Below, piece by piece: positions 9,166 through 17,665 of a DNA stretch of 64,000 nucleotides; within the stretch, counting starts at the first letter, position 1; each line of letters opens with the position of its first letter. The DNA lies in the NCBI RefSeq assembly GCF_000384215.1, contig NZ_KB913032.1, forward strand, positions 1,203,021-1,267,020, read 5' to 3'. Origin of the DNA: Amycolatopsis alba DSM 44262 (lineage in GTDB: Bacteria > Actinomycetota > Actinomycetes > Mycobacteriales > Pseudonocardiaceae). The notes below the pieces were generated by a model. The model was not told the origin of the DNA. It saw only the letters and a program-made list of their open reading frames with translations, and did not search any database. The translations under genes were made by a program, and so were the position numbers.

Positions 9166-9541
9166 TCGTGGCTCCGAGAAGGTGCCGTTTCACCGGCATC
9201 GAGTTGAGCAGGACCGCCGTGTAGATGTATCCGGCGAACAGGATCCCGGAGACGATCTTCACCCAGAAGAGTTCCGCCGCCAGCATGGACAGCGCGTGCA
9301 GCAACGCGAACAGGAAGCTGACGCCGAAACCGGCGAACCGCGCCGAACGCATCTTCAGCACCAGGCCCGCCACGACGAGACCGCCGAGCACCACCGACGT
9401 TCCCGGCAGCAGGAACGTCCGCGCCGAAGAATACGGCGCGAACATGAGGACCGCGGCCATCCCGACGTACGCGAGACCGAGCCCGAGCAGCAGCGCGCAG
9501 ACGACCTTGACCTCGGTGGAGGCCTTCCACTTGTCCGTCAT
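9155..9541 (-). CDS. Four-TM hypothetical membrane protein in his cluster
   Basis: 128 residues (ATG 9541; a GTG at 9544 is one codon further). Four hydrophobic helices: about 13-34, 43-62, 70-90, 95-113. Sits between hisF and hisI with one-base (TGATG) and 11-bp overlaps, so it is co-transcribed with them. Not recognised as a his enzyme; position alone suggests a role in, or hitch-hiking with, histidine synthesis. Confidence 0.7.
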   Translation of the reverse strand: MTDKWKASTEVKVVCALLLGLGLAYVGMAAVLMFAPYSSARTFLLPGTSVVLGGLVVAGLVLKMRSARFAGFGVSFLFALLHALSMLAAELFWVKIVSGILFAGYIYTAVLLNSMPVKRHLLGATNDA

Positions 9542-10314
9542 CACCGGACCACGACTCCCCCGGCGCGCAGGGCACCCTTGACCTCGCCGATCTTCAGCTG
9601 TCCGAAGTGGAACACGCTGGCCGCGAGCACCGCGTCCGCGCCTGCCTCGACGGCGGGCAGGAAGTGCTCGAGCGCGCCGGCGCCACCGCTGGCGATCACC
9701 GGGACGCGGACGGCCGCGCGCACCTGGGTCAGGAGTTCCAGGTCGAAACCGTTCTTGGTGCCGTCGGCGTCCATCGAGTTGAGCAGGATCTCGCCCACAC
9801 CGAGTTCTTCACCGCGCGCGGCCCACTCGACGGCGTCGATCCCGGTGCCGCGGCGGCCGCCGTGCGTGGTCACCTCGAATCCGGACGGCGTCGGCTCGGT
9901 GCCCTCGGGGACGCGGCGGGCGTCCACCGACAGCACGACGCACTGCGCGCCGAACCGGCGGGACGCCTCACGCAGGAACTCCGGCCGCGCGATGGCCGCC
10001 GTGTTGATGCTCACCTTGTCCGCACCGGTGCGCAGCAGCCGGTTGACGTCGTCGTTCGTGCGCACGCCGCCACCGACGGTGAGCGGGATGAACACCTGCT
10101 CCGCGGTCCGGCGGACGACGTCGAACGTGGTCTCGCGGTCCCCCGACGACGCCGTGACGTCGAGGAACGTGAGCTCGTCGGCGCCCTCCGCGTCGTACAG
10201 GCGGGCGAGCTCGACGGGGTCGCCGGCGTCGCGCAGGTCGGCGAAGTTGACGCCCTTCACCACTCGGCCCGCGTCGACGTCGAGACACGGGATGACCCTG
10301 ACTGCGACTGACAT
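9541..10314 (-). CDS. hisF: Imidazole glycerol phosphate synthase, cyclase subunit
   Basis: 257 residues. TIM barrel with the two catalytic Asp motifs [15 protein letters not shown] and [12 protein letters not shown] and both phosphate loops ([21 protein letters not shown]). Works with HisH to make IGP and AICAR. Start at ATG 10314 begins directly before the conserved first strand; TACGCT lies seven bases upstream, suggesting a leaderless transcript from its own promoter. HisH is 10 kb away rather than adjacent. Confidence 0.97.
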   Translation of the reverse strand: MSVAVRVIPCLDVDAGRVVKGVNFADLRDAGDPVELARLYDAEGADELTFLDVTASSGDRETTFDVVRRTAEQVFIPLTVGGGVRTNDDVNRLLRTGADKVSINTAAIARPEFLREASRRFGAQCVVLSVDARRVPEGTEPTPSGFEVTTHGGRRGTGIDAVEWAARGEELGVGEILLNSMDADGTKNGFDLELLTQVRAAVRVPVIASGGAGALEHFLPAVEAGADAVLAASVFHFGQLKIGEVKGALRAGGVVVR

Positions 10315-10321
10315 GGGGACA

Positions 10322-10346
10322 AGCGTAGTCAAGGGCGTTCTAAGCT
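10322..10346. promoter_or_regulatory. Back-to-back leaderless promoters hisF / tetR
   Basis: Minus-strand TACGCT (10327-10322) is seven bases before the hisF ATG; plus-strand TAAGCT (10341-10346) is six bases before the TetR ATG at 10353. Thirteen bases separate the two -10 hexamers, so the two promoters must overlap and may be co-regulated. No clear operator palindrome seen. Confidence 0.45.
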
Positions 10347-10352
10347 CGCGGA

Positions 10353-10955
10353 ATGGCACAGGCGGGGCGGCGGCCGGGGCAGACCGAGACGCGGGAGGAG
10401 ATCCTCGACGCGGCACGGCGCAGATTCGCCGAACAGGGCTACGACGGGGCGACCGTCCGCGGCATCGCGGCCGACGCCGGGGTCAACGCCGCTCTGCTGC
10501 ACCATTTCTTCGGCACCAAACAGCGGCTCTTCGCCGCGTCGATGAACCTGCCGGTCGACCCCGGCGAACTGGTCCCCCGGATCCTCGAAGGACCCGAAGA
10601 CGAGATCGGTGAACGCCTCGTCCGCGCGTTCCTCGGCCTGTGGCAGGCGCCGGAAGGCCGCGCGCCCTTCCTCGCGATGATCCGGTCCGCGACCACGAAC
10701 GAGCAGGTCGCGACCATGATGCGGCAATTCCTGCAACGGGCGGTGCTGGCGCGGGTCGCCGAGGCGCGCGGTGTGCCGAAGGTCCGGGTGGCGGGGATCG
10801 CCGCGCAGATGGTCGGGTTCGCGCTGCTGCGCTACGTGATCGGGCTCCCGCCGCTGGTCGCCGCCTCGGAGGACGAGGTCGTCGCGATGCTGGCCCCGGT
10901 CGCGCAGTACTACCTGACCGACGGCGTTCACCGGCCGGACACCCCGCGCGGCTAG
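10353..10955 (+). CDS. TetR/AcrR family transcriptional regulator
   Basis: 200 residues. HTH at about 15-62 ([38 protein letters not shown]); helical ligand domain after. Very similar in organisation to the TetR at 6586, so probably a paralogue. Divergent from hisF, immediately followed by a phytase gene. Leaderless start. Target and ligand unknown; autoregulation plus effect on hisF is possible from geometry. Confidence 0.9.
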   Translation: MAQAGRRPGQTETREEILDAARRRFAEQGYDGATVRGIAADAGVNAALLHHFFGTKQRLFAASMNLPVDPGELVPRILEGPEDEIGERLVRAFLGLWQAPEGRAPFLAMIRSATTNEQVATMMRQFLQRAVLARVAEARGVPKVRVAGIAAQMVGFALLRYVIGLPPLVAASEDEVVAMLAPVAQYYLTDGVHRPDTPRG

Positions 10956-10965
10956 CTTCCCGAGG

Positions 10966-12177
10966 ATGCGCATCGCCCTCGTCCCCCTCCTGGCGGCCTC
11001 CCTGCTCACCGGGGCACCCGCCGAAGCGAGCACCGATCCCTCGCCCGTGGCGCAGACCAGGGCGTTCGTCGACGACGCGGGCGCGGACCCGGCGAACGCC
11101 GACGCCGACGACCCGGCGATCTGGATCCACCCGAAGAACCCTTCGGCCAGCGTGGTGCTCGGCACGCTCAAGGAAGGCGGGCTGGCCGCGTTCGACCTGA
11201 AGGCTCGACAGCTCCAGCAGCTCGCCGTGCCCGCGGGCGGACGGTTCAACAACGTCGACGTCGTCGGCGATCTCGCGGTGGTGAGCGACCGCGGCCGGGA
11301 CCGCGTGCGCGTCTACCGGATCGACCCGGCCGGTGCCGCGGCCGGATCGCGAGTGCTTCGGGACGTCACGGATCCTGCCGCCGCACCGGTTTTCTCCGCG
11401 TCGGAGTCCGAAGTGGACGAACAGCGGACGGCGTACGGGCTCACCGCCGGACGCGACCCGCGCACCGGCGTGCGCTGGGTCGCGGTGACCCGGCGGCACG
11501 AAACCCGCGTGGCACTGCTGCGACTTGTCGACAAACCGGGCGGGACGGTCGGGACGGCGCCGATCGGCACGGTCGACCTGCCGTCGGAGTTCCGGCTGCC
11601 GAACGGGAAGACGTGGTCGCCGTGCGGTGAACCGGACGAGCGACCGCAGCTGGAAGGTTCCGTGCTCGACGCCGCGCACGGCGTGCTCTACGCCGCGCAG
11701 GAAGACGTCGGGATCTGGCGCATCCCGGTGAACGGCGCCGGGTTCGGCCGTCCCGAGCTGATCGACAAGGTGCGTTCGTTCGGGGCGCCGCAGCGCTTCG
11801 ACGAAGCCACCGAGGAATGCGTCGCCGACGGTCCCGACCCCGGTTTCGGCGGCAAGTGGCTGACCGCGGACGCCGAAGGGCTGGCGCTGGCCGACGGCAA
11901 GCTGCTCGCGTCGAGCCAGGGCGACTCGCGGTTCGTGGTCTACGACCGCGCCGGCGCCCCGCGTCGTGACTTCCGGATCGTGGCAGGCCGCGGCACCGAC
12001 TCGGTCGAGCACTCCGACGGCGCCGCGATCACCACCAGGCCACTGGGCCCGCTGTTCCCGCACGGTCTGCTGGTGGTGCACGACGGCGAACGCCGTCCGG
12101 CGGCCACCGACCCCTCGGGTGAGGAGCTCGCGACCACCGGGTTCGCCTTCGTCCGGCTGGAGACCGCCGTGCGGTGA
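10966..12177 (+). CDS. Secreted beta-propeller phytase-like protein
   Basis: 403 residues with a signal peptide (about 1-22, cleavage near AEA-ST). The N-terminal mature segment DADDPAIWIHPKNPSASVVLGTLK-type sequence, the RFNNVDVV strand, SDRGRDRVRVYRID and the late ADAEGLAL and LASSQGDSRFVVYDR strands match the 3-phytase/beta-propeller family, which uses Ca2+ bound by acidic residues to hydrolyse phytate. Expected outside the cell for phosphate scavenging. TAGCTT seven bases before the ATG suggests a leaderless transcript. Confidence 0.85.
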   Translation: MRIALVPLLAASLLTGAPAEASTDPSPVAQTRAFVDDAGADPANADADDPAIWIHPKNPSASVVLGTLKEGGLAAFDLKARQLQQLAVPAGGRFNNVDVVGDLAVVSDRGRDRVRVYRIDPAGAAAGSRVLRDVTDPAAAPVFSASESEVDEQRTAYGLTAGRDPRTGVRWVAVTRRHETRVALLRLVDKPGGTVGTAPIGTVDLPSEFRLPNGKTWSPCGEPDERPQLEGSVLDAAHGVLYAAQEDVGIWRIPVNGAGFGRPELIDKVRSFGAPQRFDEATEECVADGPDPGFGGKWLTADAEGLALADGKLLASSQGDSRFVVYDRAGAPRRDFRIVAGRGTDSVEHSDGAAITTRPLGPLFPHGLLVVHDGERRPAATDPSGEELATTGFAFVRLETAVR

Positions 12178-12267
12178 TCACGTTCACCGGGAAAATTCCG
12201 CCCCCGGTGCATCAGCACGGTGGTCTCGTGCGTCCATAGAGCGAGACCATCGGCTGAGGGGGACCAC
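12178..12267. promoter_or_regulatory. Upstream region of ECF sigma gene
   Basis: Contains a 7-bp inverted repeat GGTCTCG (12222-12228) / CGAGACC (12242-12248) that would lie in the 5' untranslated region, then GAGGGGGA as ribosome-binding site before GTG 12268. Promoter hexamers are not obvious; an ECF-type promoter recognised by the encoded sigma is possible. Confidence 0.35.
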
Positions 12268-12777
12268 GTGCCTGCGACCTTCGACGAGTTCGTCGCGGAT
12301 CGCCTGGACGGGCTCCTGCGCTACGCGACCGTCCTGACCGACGATCCGTACCTGGCGCAGGACATCGTGCAGGAGGTACTGCTGCGCGCCCAGCAACGCT
12401 GGCAGAGGATCGACTCACCGCCGACGTACGTCCGCCGGATGGTGACCAACGAGTACCTGTCGTGGCGACGGCGCCTGGCCGTCCGCCGCGTGGTGCCGTC
12501 GTCGCCGGAGACACTCGATCTGGTGAGCCCGCCGGTCTCGGATCACGCCGTCGAGTACGACGAACGCGACGCGATGCTGGACAGGCTCGCGAAGCTCCCG
12601 CGCAAACAACGCGCCGCGGTCGTGCTCCGCTACTACGAGAACTACTCCGACGAGGAGATCGCCGCGGTGCTCCGCTGTGCGACGTCGACCGTGCGCAGCC
12701 AGATTTCGCGCGCGCTCGCGACGCTGAGGGAAACCGGTCCGTCCTCGCCTGTTCAGCCCACGGGAGCCCGCAAATGA
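12268..12777 (+). CDS. ECF sigma factor, SigE-type (sigma-70 family)
   Basis: 169 residues from GTG 12268 with a good ribosome-binding site. Region 2 (about 5-70) includes LLRYATVLTDDPYLAQDIVQEV; region 4 (about 105-155) has LPRKQRAAVVLRYYENYSDEEIA followed by a C-terminal helix-turn-helix. The arrangement matches the actinobacterial SigE-family ECF sigma factors. The stop overlaps the next gene's ATG (ATGA), and that gene encodes a one-TM protein, so the pair resembles a sigma/anti-sigma unit. Confidence 0.9.
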   Translation: MPATFDEFVADRLDGLLRYATVLTDDPYLAQDIVQEVLLRAQQRWQRIDSPPTYVRRMVTNEYLSWRRRLAVRRVVPSSPETLDLVSPPVSDHAVEYDERDAMLDRLAKLPRKQRAAVVLRYYENYSDEEIAAVLRCATSTVRSQISRALATLRETGPSSPVQPTGARK

Positions 12778-13775
12778 CCCGACTGAGTGAAGACAACACC
12801 GAGGACCTGATCCGGGAGAGCCTCGAGCATCTGGCGACGCGGGCGCCCGACGGTGCCGAGATCCGCGACGCGCTGGTTCAGCGGTCGCGAAGCCGTCCGA
12901 CGATGGCACTGGCCCTGGTCGCGGCGGCGGTCGCGATCATCGCGCTCGGGGTGCCGCTGGGCCTGCGGGCCTTCACCGCGGTCCCCCCGGCCGCGCAGCG
13001 CAACGCCGACTGGGCGGTGCTGCCGTACAAGCCCGGCTGGCTGCCCGACGGCTTCCGGGAAACGACCCGGAGCGCGAAGCCCTATCCAGCGCCGCAGATG
13101 CGGGAATGGAGCAGCGGTGATTCCGGCCAGATCCAGCTGACCAGCACGCCGCTGAGCGACGAACGGTCCGGGCCGTGGACGATCGCGCCCGCGCCGAACC
13201 AGATCATCGTGCGCGGCCGGGTCGGCATGGCCGTCGAGGCCTACGGCCAGGGAATGCTGCTGACCTGGTCGCCCGACGACGTCTACCTGCTAACCATGCG
13301 GCTGCTCAACGTCAAGGATCCGCGCGCGGTCGGCGAGCGGATCGCCGAGGCGATGGTCACGGACAACCGCGCCCGTGTCTCGGGAGAACTGCGGTTCGGG
13401 CGGCTGCCCGACGGCCTGGAACTGTCGGGGGTGAAGACGTTCATGAAGATCAGCGGGGGCGCGACCGAACTGGAGGCCGCTCAGGCGGGTCAGCCTCTCT
13501 CGGCGGCGGTCGTGACGGCGTCGCTCACCGGTGACCGGCCGGAACCGGACGGCGCGGAACCGGTCGCCATCAAGGTGAAGGGCCGCGACGGTCTCTTCCT
13601 CCCCGAACGCGAAGGCGCGCTCGGCCATCAGAACGGCACGGTCGCCGTGCAGCTCGACGGCGGGCGGTGGCTCGCCGTTTCGGGTAAACGGGATCAGGCC
13701 ACGTTGCTCGACATCGCCGACAACGTGCAGATCATCCCCGGCGACTACAGCTGGTTCGGGAAAACGCCGGAATAG
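12774..13775 (+). CDS. Single-TM protein, probable anti-sigma partner
   Basis: 333 residues: about 40 cytosolic residues, one TM helix (about 43-65, MALALVAAAVAIIALGVPLG), then a 265-residue extracytoplasmic part of beta-rich character. No zinc-binding HxxxCxxC motif was seen in the short N-terminus, so it is not a ZAS-type anti-sigma. Coupling to the sigma gene (ATGA) is the main argument for the role. Alternative: a cell-surface sensor co-expressed with the sigma. Confidence 0.75.
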   Translation: MTRLSEDNTEDLIRESLEHLATRAPDGAEIRDALVQRSRSRPTMALALVAAAVAIIALGVPLGLRAFTAVPPAAQRNADWAVLPYKPGWLPDGFRETTRSAKPYPAPQMREWSSGDSGQIQLTSTPLSDERSGPWTIAPAPNQIIVRGRVGMAVEAYGQGMLLTWSPDDVYLLTMRLLNVKDPRAVGERIAEAMVTDNRARVSGELRFGRLPDGLELSGVKTFMKISGGATELEAAQAGQPLSAAVVTASLTGDRPEPDGAEPVAIKVKGRDGLFLPEREGALGHQNGTVAVQLDGGRWLAVSGKRDQATLLDIADNVQIIPGDYSWFGKTPE

Positions 13776-13803
13776 GGACGGGCGGGCGACGGTTGTCGAC
13801 GGC

Positions 13804-14724
13804 ATGACGGACACCTACCGTGCCATCGCGTTCACCGAATACGGCGACTCCGGAGTCCTCCACGTGCTCGAACGGGAGCTTCCCGAACCCGGCCCCGGCC
13901 AGGTCAGAGTCGCCGTCCGGGCGGCGGGCGTGAACCCGATCGACTGGAAGATCCGGGCCGGGCTGATGGCCGCGGTGTTCCCGGCGACCTTCCCCGCCGT
14001 CCCCGGTGGAGACGTCGCCGGCGTGATCGACGCCGTCGGTGAGGGTGTGTCCGGCTTCGCCGTCGGCGACGAGGTCCTCGGGAGGGGGAACGGCGGGTAC
14101 ACGGAGTTCACGCTCGCGGATCCGGCGGGCCTGACCCGCAAGCCCGAGGCGCTGTCGTGGGAACTGGCCGCGGCGCTCCCCGTCGTCGTCAGCACCGCCT
14201 ATCGCGCCCTGAACCTGCTGGACCTCTCGGAGGGCGAGACTCTGCTCATCGACGGCGCGGCGGGCGGTGTCGGCACCATCGCCGTCCAGCTCGCCGTCGC
14301 GCGCGGGCTCACCGTCGTCGGCACCGCGAGCGAAGCGAACCACGAGTATCTGCGCTCGCTGGGGGCCGTCCCGGTGCAGTACGGCGAAGGACTCGCCGAG
14401 CGAGTACGCACTGTCGCGCCGCAGGGCCTCGACGCGTCCTTCGACGCCTCTGGCCACTCTCTCGCCACCCTCGTCGAGCTGACCGGCGGGCCGAAGCGCG
14501 TCGTCAGCATTGCCGCGGCGGACGCGGCCGACCACGGCGTCCGCTTCACATCGGGATCTCCGGCGGAGCAGGTCCCCGGCTCGCTGGCCGAAGGCGCCGC
14601 GCTCGCCGCCGAAGGCAAGCTCACCCTGCCGATCTCCCGCGTCTACCCGCTCGCCGAAGCGGGCGCCGCTCAGGACGAGAGCGCGGCAGGCCATGTCCGG
14701 GGCAAGCTCGTCCTGGTGCCGTGA
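13804..14724 (+). CDS. MDR-family NADPH-dependent oxidoreductase (quinone reductase-like)
   Basis: 306 residues. GroES-like N-terminal domain (about 1-120) and Rossmann domain with the glycine motif GAAGGVGTIAVQLA (about 155-168). No catalytic zinc cysteine cluster is apparent, consistent with zeta-crystallin/quinone oxidoreductase-type enzymes rather than Zn alcohol dehydrogenases. Substrate unknown. The stop overlaps the GTG of the next gene (GTGA), so the two are co-translated. Confidence 0.85.
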   Translation: MTDTYRAIAFTEYGDSGVLHVLERELPEPGPGQVRVAVRAAGVNPIDWKIRAGLMAAVFPATFPAVPGGDVAGVIDAVGEGVSGFAVGDEVLGRGNGGYTEFTLADPAGLTRKPEALSWELAAALPVVVSTAYRALNLLDLSEGETLLIDGAAGGVGTIAVQLAVARGLTVVGTASEANHEYLRSLGAVPVQYGEGLAERVRTVAPQGLDASFDASGHSLATLVELTGGPKRVVSIAAADAADHGVRFTSGSPAEQVPGSLAEGAALAAEGKLTLPISRVYPLAEAGAAQDESAAGHVRGKLVLVP

Positions 14725-15281
14725 ATCTTCCGGCGGCGGCGAGCTGGCGCCATCAGGACGCGAGGAGCGGCTTCGAGGTCGCGTTCTTCCAGGGACACGA
14801 AGGCGGGTGGCGGATCAGCGGCGCCACGACGGCGGTCGAGGACGGCGCATCCTGGTTCGTCGAGTACGCGATCACCGTCGACGCCGCCTGGCGGACGAGA
14901 CGGGCGGAGATCTCCGGCCGCTCGGTCACGGGAATCCGGCGCACGGTGCTCGACGCGGACGGCGACGGGCGGTGGCGCGTGGACGGGGTCCCGGATCCGC
15001 GGCTCGACGGCTGTTTCGACGTCGACCTCGAGTCGTCGTCGATGACGAACACGCTGCCGGTGCACCGGCTCGGTCTCGCCTTGGGCGCCGCCTCCGAGGC
15101 GCCCGCCGCGTACGTCCGGGCCGGTGATCTCGCCGTGGAGCGGCTGGAGCAGCGCTACCGGCGGACCGGTGATCTCGATTTCGCCTACACCGCACCGGTT
15201 TTCGACTTCTCCTGCGTGCTGAACTACGACGAGCATCTGCTGGTCACCGACTATCCGGGCATCGCCGTCCGGCTGTCCTGA
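14721..15281 (+). CDS. Putative glycolipid-binding family protein
   Basis: 186 residues from a GTG overlapping the upstream stop. The pattern (WFVEYAITVDAAWRTRRAEI, then D-rich GDGRWRVDG, then LDGCFDVDLESSSMTNTLPVHRL and a C-terminal FDFSCVLNYDEHLLVTDYPG) fits the bacterial putative glycolipid-binding family (Pfam PF06475). No signal peptide, so cytosolic. Biochemical role is unproven. Coupled to the oxidoreductase gene. Confidence 0.75.
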   Translation: MNLPAAASWRHQDARSGFEVAFFQGHEGGWRISGATTAVEDGASWFVEYAITVDAAWRTRRAEISGRSVTGIRRTVLDADGDGRWRVDGVPDPRLDGCFDVDLESSSMTNTLPVHRLGLALGAASEAPAAYVRAGDLAVERLEQRYRRTGDLDFAYTAPVFDFSCVLNYDEHLLVTDYPGIAVRLS

Positions 15282-15294
15282 AACCGCGAGCCCC

Positions 15295-15324
15295 TTGACT
15301 CGTGGTTCTCGACGGGCGCAGAAT
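15295..15324 (+). promoter_or_regulatory. Leaderless sigma-70-type promoter for ABC exporter
   Basis: TTGACT (15295-15300), 18-bp spacer, CAGAAT (15319-15324). The ATG at 15332 lies seven bases after the -10, at the expected transcription start. No ribosome-binding site precedes the ATG. Confidence 0.65.
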
Positions 15325-15331
15325 TAAACGT

Positions 15332-16054
15332 ATGGCTAATTCGGCGATCTCCGTGACCGGCCTGCGGGTCGTCCGCGGCGGCCGCGAGGTCGTCAGGAGT
15401 ATCGGTTTCGAGACGCCGCGCGGCCGGATCACCGGTCTGCTCGGGCCAAGCGGCTGTGGCAAGACGACGCTGATGCGCGCGATCGTCGGCGTGCAGATCG
15501 TCGCGGCGGGCGAGGTCACCGTGCTCGGCCATCGGGCGGGCAGCCCGCCGCTGCGGCGGCTGATCGGTTACGCCACCCAGAACCCGGCGATCTACGCCGA
15601 CCTCACCGTCACGGAAGCCTTGCGCTACTTCGCTTCCGTGCTGCGCGCGCCGATGTCCGATGTGGACAGGGTGATCGACGAGGTCGGCCTTGCCGATCAC
15701 GCGGGCAAGCTGGTCGGCTCGTTGTCCGGCGGTCAGCACAACCGCGCGAACCTCGCCGTCGCGCTGCTCGGGAAACCCGAACTGCTCGTCCTCGACGAAC
15801 CGACCGTCGGCCTGGATCCCGTGCTCCGCGACGAACTCTGGACGCTGTTCCGCCGTCTCGCCGACGGCGGCGCGACGCTGCTGGTGTCCAGCCACGTCAT
15901 GGACGAAGCCGCGCGATGCGATCGGCTGCTGCTCATGCGCGAAGGCGGGATCCTCGCCGACGACACCCCGGCAGGGCTGCACGAGCGCACCGGGACGGCC
16001 GACCTGGAGCAAGCATTCCTGCGGCTTGTCCGGGAAAGCGAGGTGGCGTCGTGA
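15332..16054 (+). CDS. ABC transporter ATP-binding protein
   Basis: 240 residues. Walker A GPSGCGKTTLM (about 38-48), signature LSGGQHNRANLAVALLG, Walker B LLVLDEPTVGLDP, switch His in SSHVMDEA. Belongs to the DrrA/CcmA-like group that pairs with ABC-2 permeases for export. Start at ATG 15332 sits at the predicted transcription start. The stop overlaps the permease GTG (GTGA). Substrate unknown. Confidence 0.93.
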   Translation: MANSAISVTGLRVVRGGREVVRSIGFETPRGRITGLLGPSGCGKTTLMRAIVGVQIVAAGEVTVLGHRAGSPPLRRLIGYATQNPAIYADLTVTEALRYFASVLRAPMSDVDRVIDEVGLADHAGKLVGSLSGGQHNRANLAVALLGKPELLVLDEPTVGLDPVLRDELWTLFRRLADGGATLLVSSHVMDEAARCDRLLLMREGGILADDTPAGLHERTGTADLEQAFLRLVRESEVAS

Positions 16055-16785
16055 ATCCCGCACTGACACTGGCCACGGCCCGCCGCATCCTCTTGCAGCT
16101 CCGGCACGATCCGCGCACTGTCGCGATGCTGATCATCGTCCCGTCCCTGCTGATGGTGCTGCTGCGCTTCGTCTTCAACTCGGAAGCGGTGTTCAGCCGG
16201 ATCGCCCCGGCGCTGCTCGGTGTCTTCCCCTTCCTGATCATGTTCCTGATCACCTCGATCACCACGCTGCGCGAACGCACCACGGCGACACTGGAACGCC
16301 TGATGACCCTGCCGATCGGCAGGCTGGACCTGCTCTTCGGCTACGCGATCGCGTTCGGCTCGATCGCGATCGTGCAGGTCGGCGTCGCGGCCGGGATCTC
16401 ACTGGCCTGGCTGGGCCTCGACATCGCGGGCTCGATCGGGATGCTGCTGCTCATCGCCGTCCTCGACGCGCTGCTCGGGATGGCGCTCGGCCTGTTCGTG
16501 AGCGCGTTCGCGCGGACGGAGTTCCAGGCGGTGCAGTTCATGCCGCTGTTCGTGCTGCCGCAGATCCTGCTGTGCGGACTGTTCGTGCCACGCGGGGAGA
16601 TGGGCTGGCTGCTGAACCGGCTCTCCGACGTGATGCCGCTTTCGTACGCCGTCGAGGCGCTCACCCGCGTCACCACTTCGGGCACCGTGGACGCGACGCT
16701 GATCCGGAACCTGCTCGTCGTCGGGGCCTGCGCGCTGGCCGCGCTGGTTCTCGGCGCGGCGACGTTGCGGCGCCGAACGCCCTAG
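16051..16785 (+). CDS. ABC-2 type permease
   Basis: 244 residues with six predicted TM helices (about 22-42, 54-74, 102-124, 129-150, 160-182, 215-236) and the conserved PLFVLPQILLCGLFVPR and LNRLSDVMPLSYAVEAL segments of ABC-2 exporters. Forms a two-protein efflux system with the ATPase encoded just upstream, most likely exporting a hydrophobic compound or drug. Confidence 0.92.
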   Translation: MNPALTLATARRILLQLRHDPRTVAMLIIVPSLLMVLLRFVFNSEAVFSRIAPALLGVFPFLIMFLITSITTLRERTTATLERLMTLPIGRLDLLFGYAIAFGSIAIVQVGVAAGISLAWLGLDIAGSIGMLLLIAVLDALLGMALGLFVSAFARTEFQAVQFMPLFVLPQILLCGLFVPRGEMGWLLNRLSDVMPLSYAVEALTRVTTSGTVDATLIRNLLVVGACALAALVLGAATLRRRTP

Positions 16786-16809
16786 CCGCTGAAGACCTAG
16801 ACTCCCCGC

Positions 16810-17196
16810 ATGGGATCGGAGTTCGAGCGGATCGCCGCCGAGAAGTACGTCGTGCTGACCACCTTCCGCAAGGACGGCACCCCGGTGCCGACCCCGGTCT
16901 GGGCGGCGGGCGACGGTGGTGAACTGGTGCTCTGGTCCGAACGCAAGGCCGGCAAGGTCAAGCGCATCCGCAACAGCGGCCGGGTCGAGGTCCAGGGCTG
17001 CGACCTCCGCGGCAAGAAGACCCACGGCGACGTCGTCGCGGGCGAGGCGCGGCTGCTGGACCTCGACGGGACCGAACGCGTGCGCAAGGTGATCGCGCGG
17101 AAGTACGGGATCACCGGACGGGTGACGATGTTCTTCAGCAAGCTGCGGGGCCCGCAGGACCGGACCGTGGGGATCGCGATCAAACTGGCGGAATAG
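16810..17196 (+). CDS. PPOX-class F420-dependent oxidoreductase-like protein
   Basis: 128 residues with a split-barrel flavin fold: FERIAAEKYVVLTTFRKDGTPVPTPVW at the N-terminus and KAGKVKRIRNSGRVEVQGCD in the middle, typical of the small actinobacterial F420/FMN-binding proteins. Reaction unknown. TAGACT six bases before the ATG indicates a leaderless transcript independent of the ABC genes. Confidence 0.88.
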   Translation: MGSEFERIAAEKYVVLTTFRKDGTPVPTPVWAAGDGGELVLWSERKAGKVKRIRNSGRVEVQGCDLRGKKTHGDVVAGEARLLDLDGTERVRKVIARKYGITGRVTMFFSKLRGPQDRTVGIAIKLAE

Positions 17197-17203
17197 ATGC
17201 AGG

Positions 17204-17257
17204 TGGTCGTGAGTGGCGATTCGGGTCAGGGCCATCCGTGTCTCAGGTACCTACTGG
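17204..17257. repeat. 54-bp direct repeat, left copy
   Basis: Begins TGGTCGTGAGTGGCG and ends CCTACTGG. The copy at 18707-18760 has the same length and orientation with seven mismatches (about 87 percent identity). The pair brackets the 21-bp repeat cluster and the IS. A related inverted piece lies at about 19072-19096. Confidence 0.75.
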
Positions 17258-17267
17258 CGGGCGGTTT

Positions 17268-17313
17268 CGTGTGACTGGACGGACGGCACACGTGACCGGC
17301 TGGACGACACCTG
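17268..17313. repeat. 21-bp repeats left of the IS, copy 2 (left half)
   Basis: Two complete reverse units (17268-17288, 17289-17309), then the first four bases of a third unit (17310-17313), whose remaining 17 bases (18581-18597) lie beyond the IS. This shows the IS inserted within a repeat unit. Confidence 0.8.
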
Positions 17314-17377
17314 TGGAGTTGCCCCCTGGGAGCGGACACCCTGATTCCAGACGTTGGTCTGGAGGGAGGATGTCCTG

Positions 17378-17665
17378 GTGTCTCGCAGGTCGAAGTATCC
17401 GGAGCAGTTCCGTCGTGACGCGATCGAGCTGGTCAACACGAGTGACAGGCCGTTGCGTCAGATCGCTCGTGAGCTGGGGGTCAATCACGAGACCCTGCGG
17501 TCGTGGGTGAATGCCGCCAAGCAAGCCGCTGAAGCCGGGCCGGCGGAGGATCCCGCAGTCACCGACGAGGTCCAACGACTGCGGAAACAGGTCGCTGAAC
17601 TGCAGAAAGAGAAGGAGATCCTGCGCAAAGCAGCCGCCTATTTTGCCAAAGAGATGGATCGATGA
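17378..17665 (+). CDS. IS3-family transposase OrfA
   Basis: 95 residues from GTG 17378, preceded by GGAGGGAGG with good spacing. N-terminal helix-turn-helix (YPEQFRRDAIELV..LRQIARELGVNHETLRSWV) binds the IS ends; C-terminal leucine-zipper-like coiled coil (VQRLRKQVAELQKEKEILRK) supports multimerisation. The stop overlaps the orfB ATG (ATGA). No slippery A-rich frameshift motif is evident at the overlap, so OrfB may be made by coupling rather than only as a fused OrfAB. Confidence 0.92.
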   Translation: MSRRSKYPEQFRRDAIELVNTSDRPLRQIARELGVNHETLRSWVNAAKQAAEAGPAEDPAVTDEVQRLRKQVAELQKEKEILRKAAAYFAKEMDR

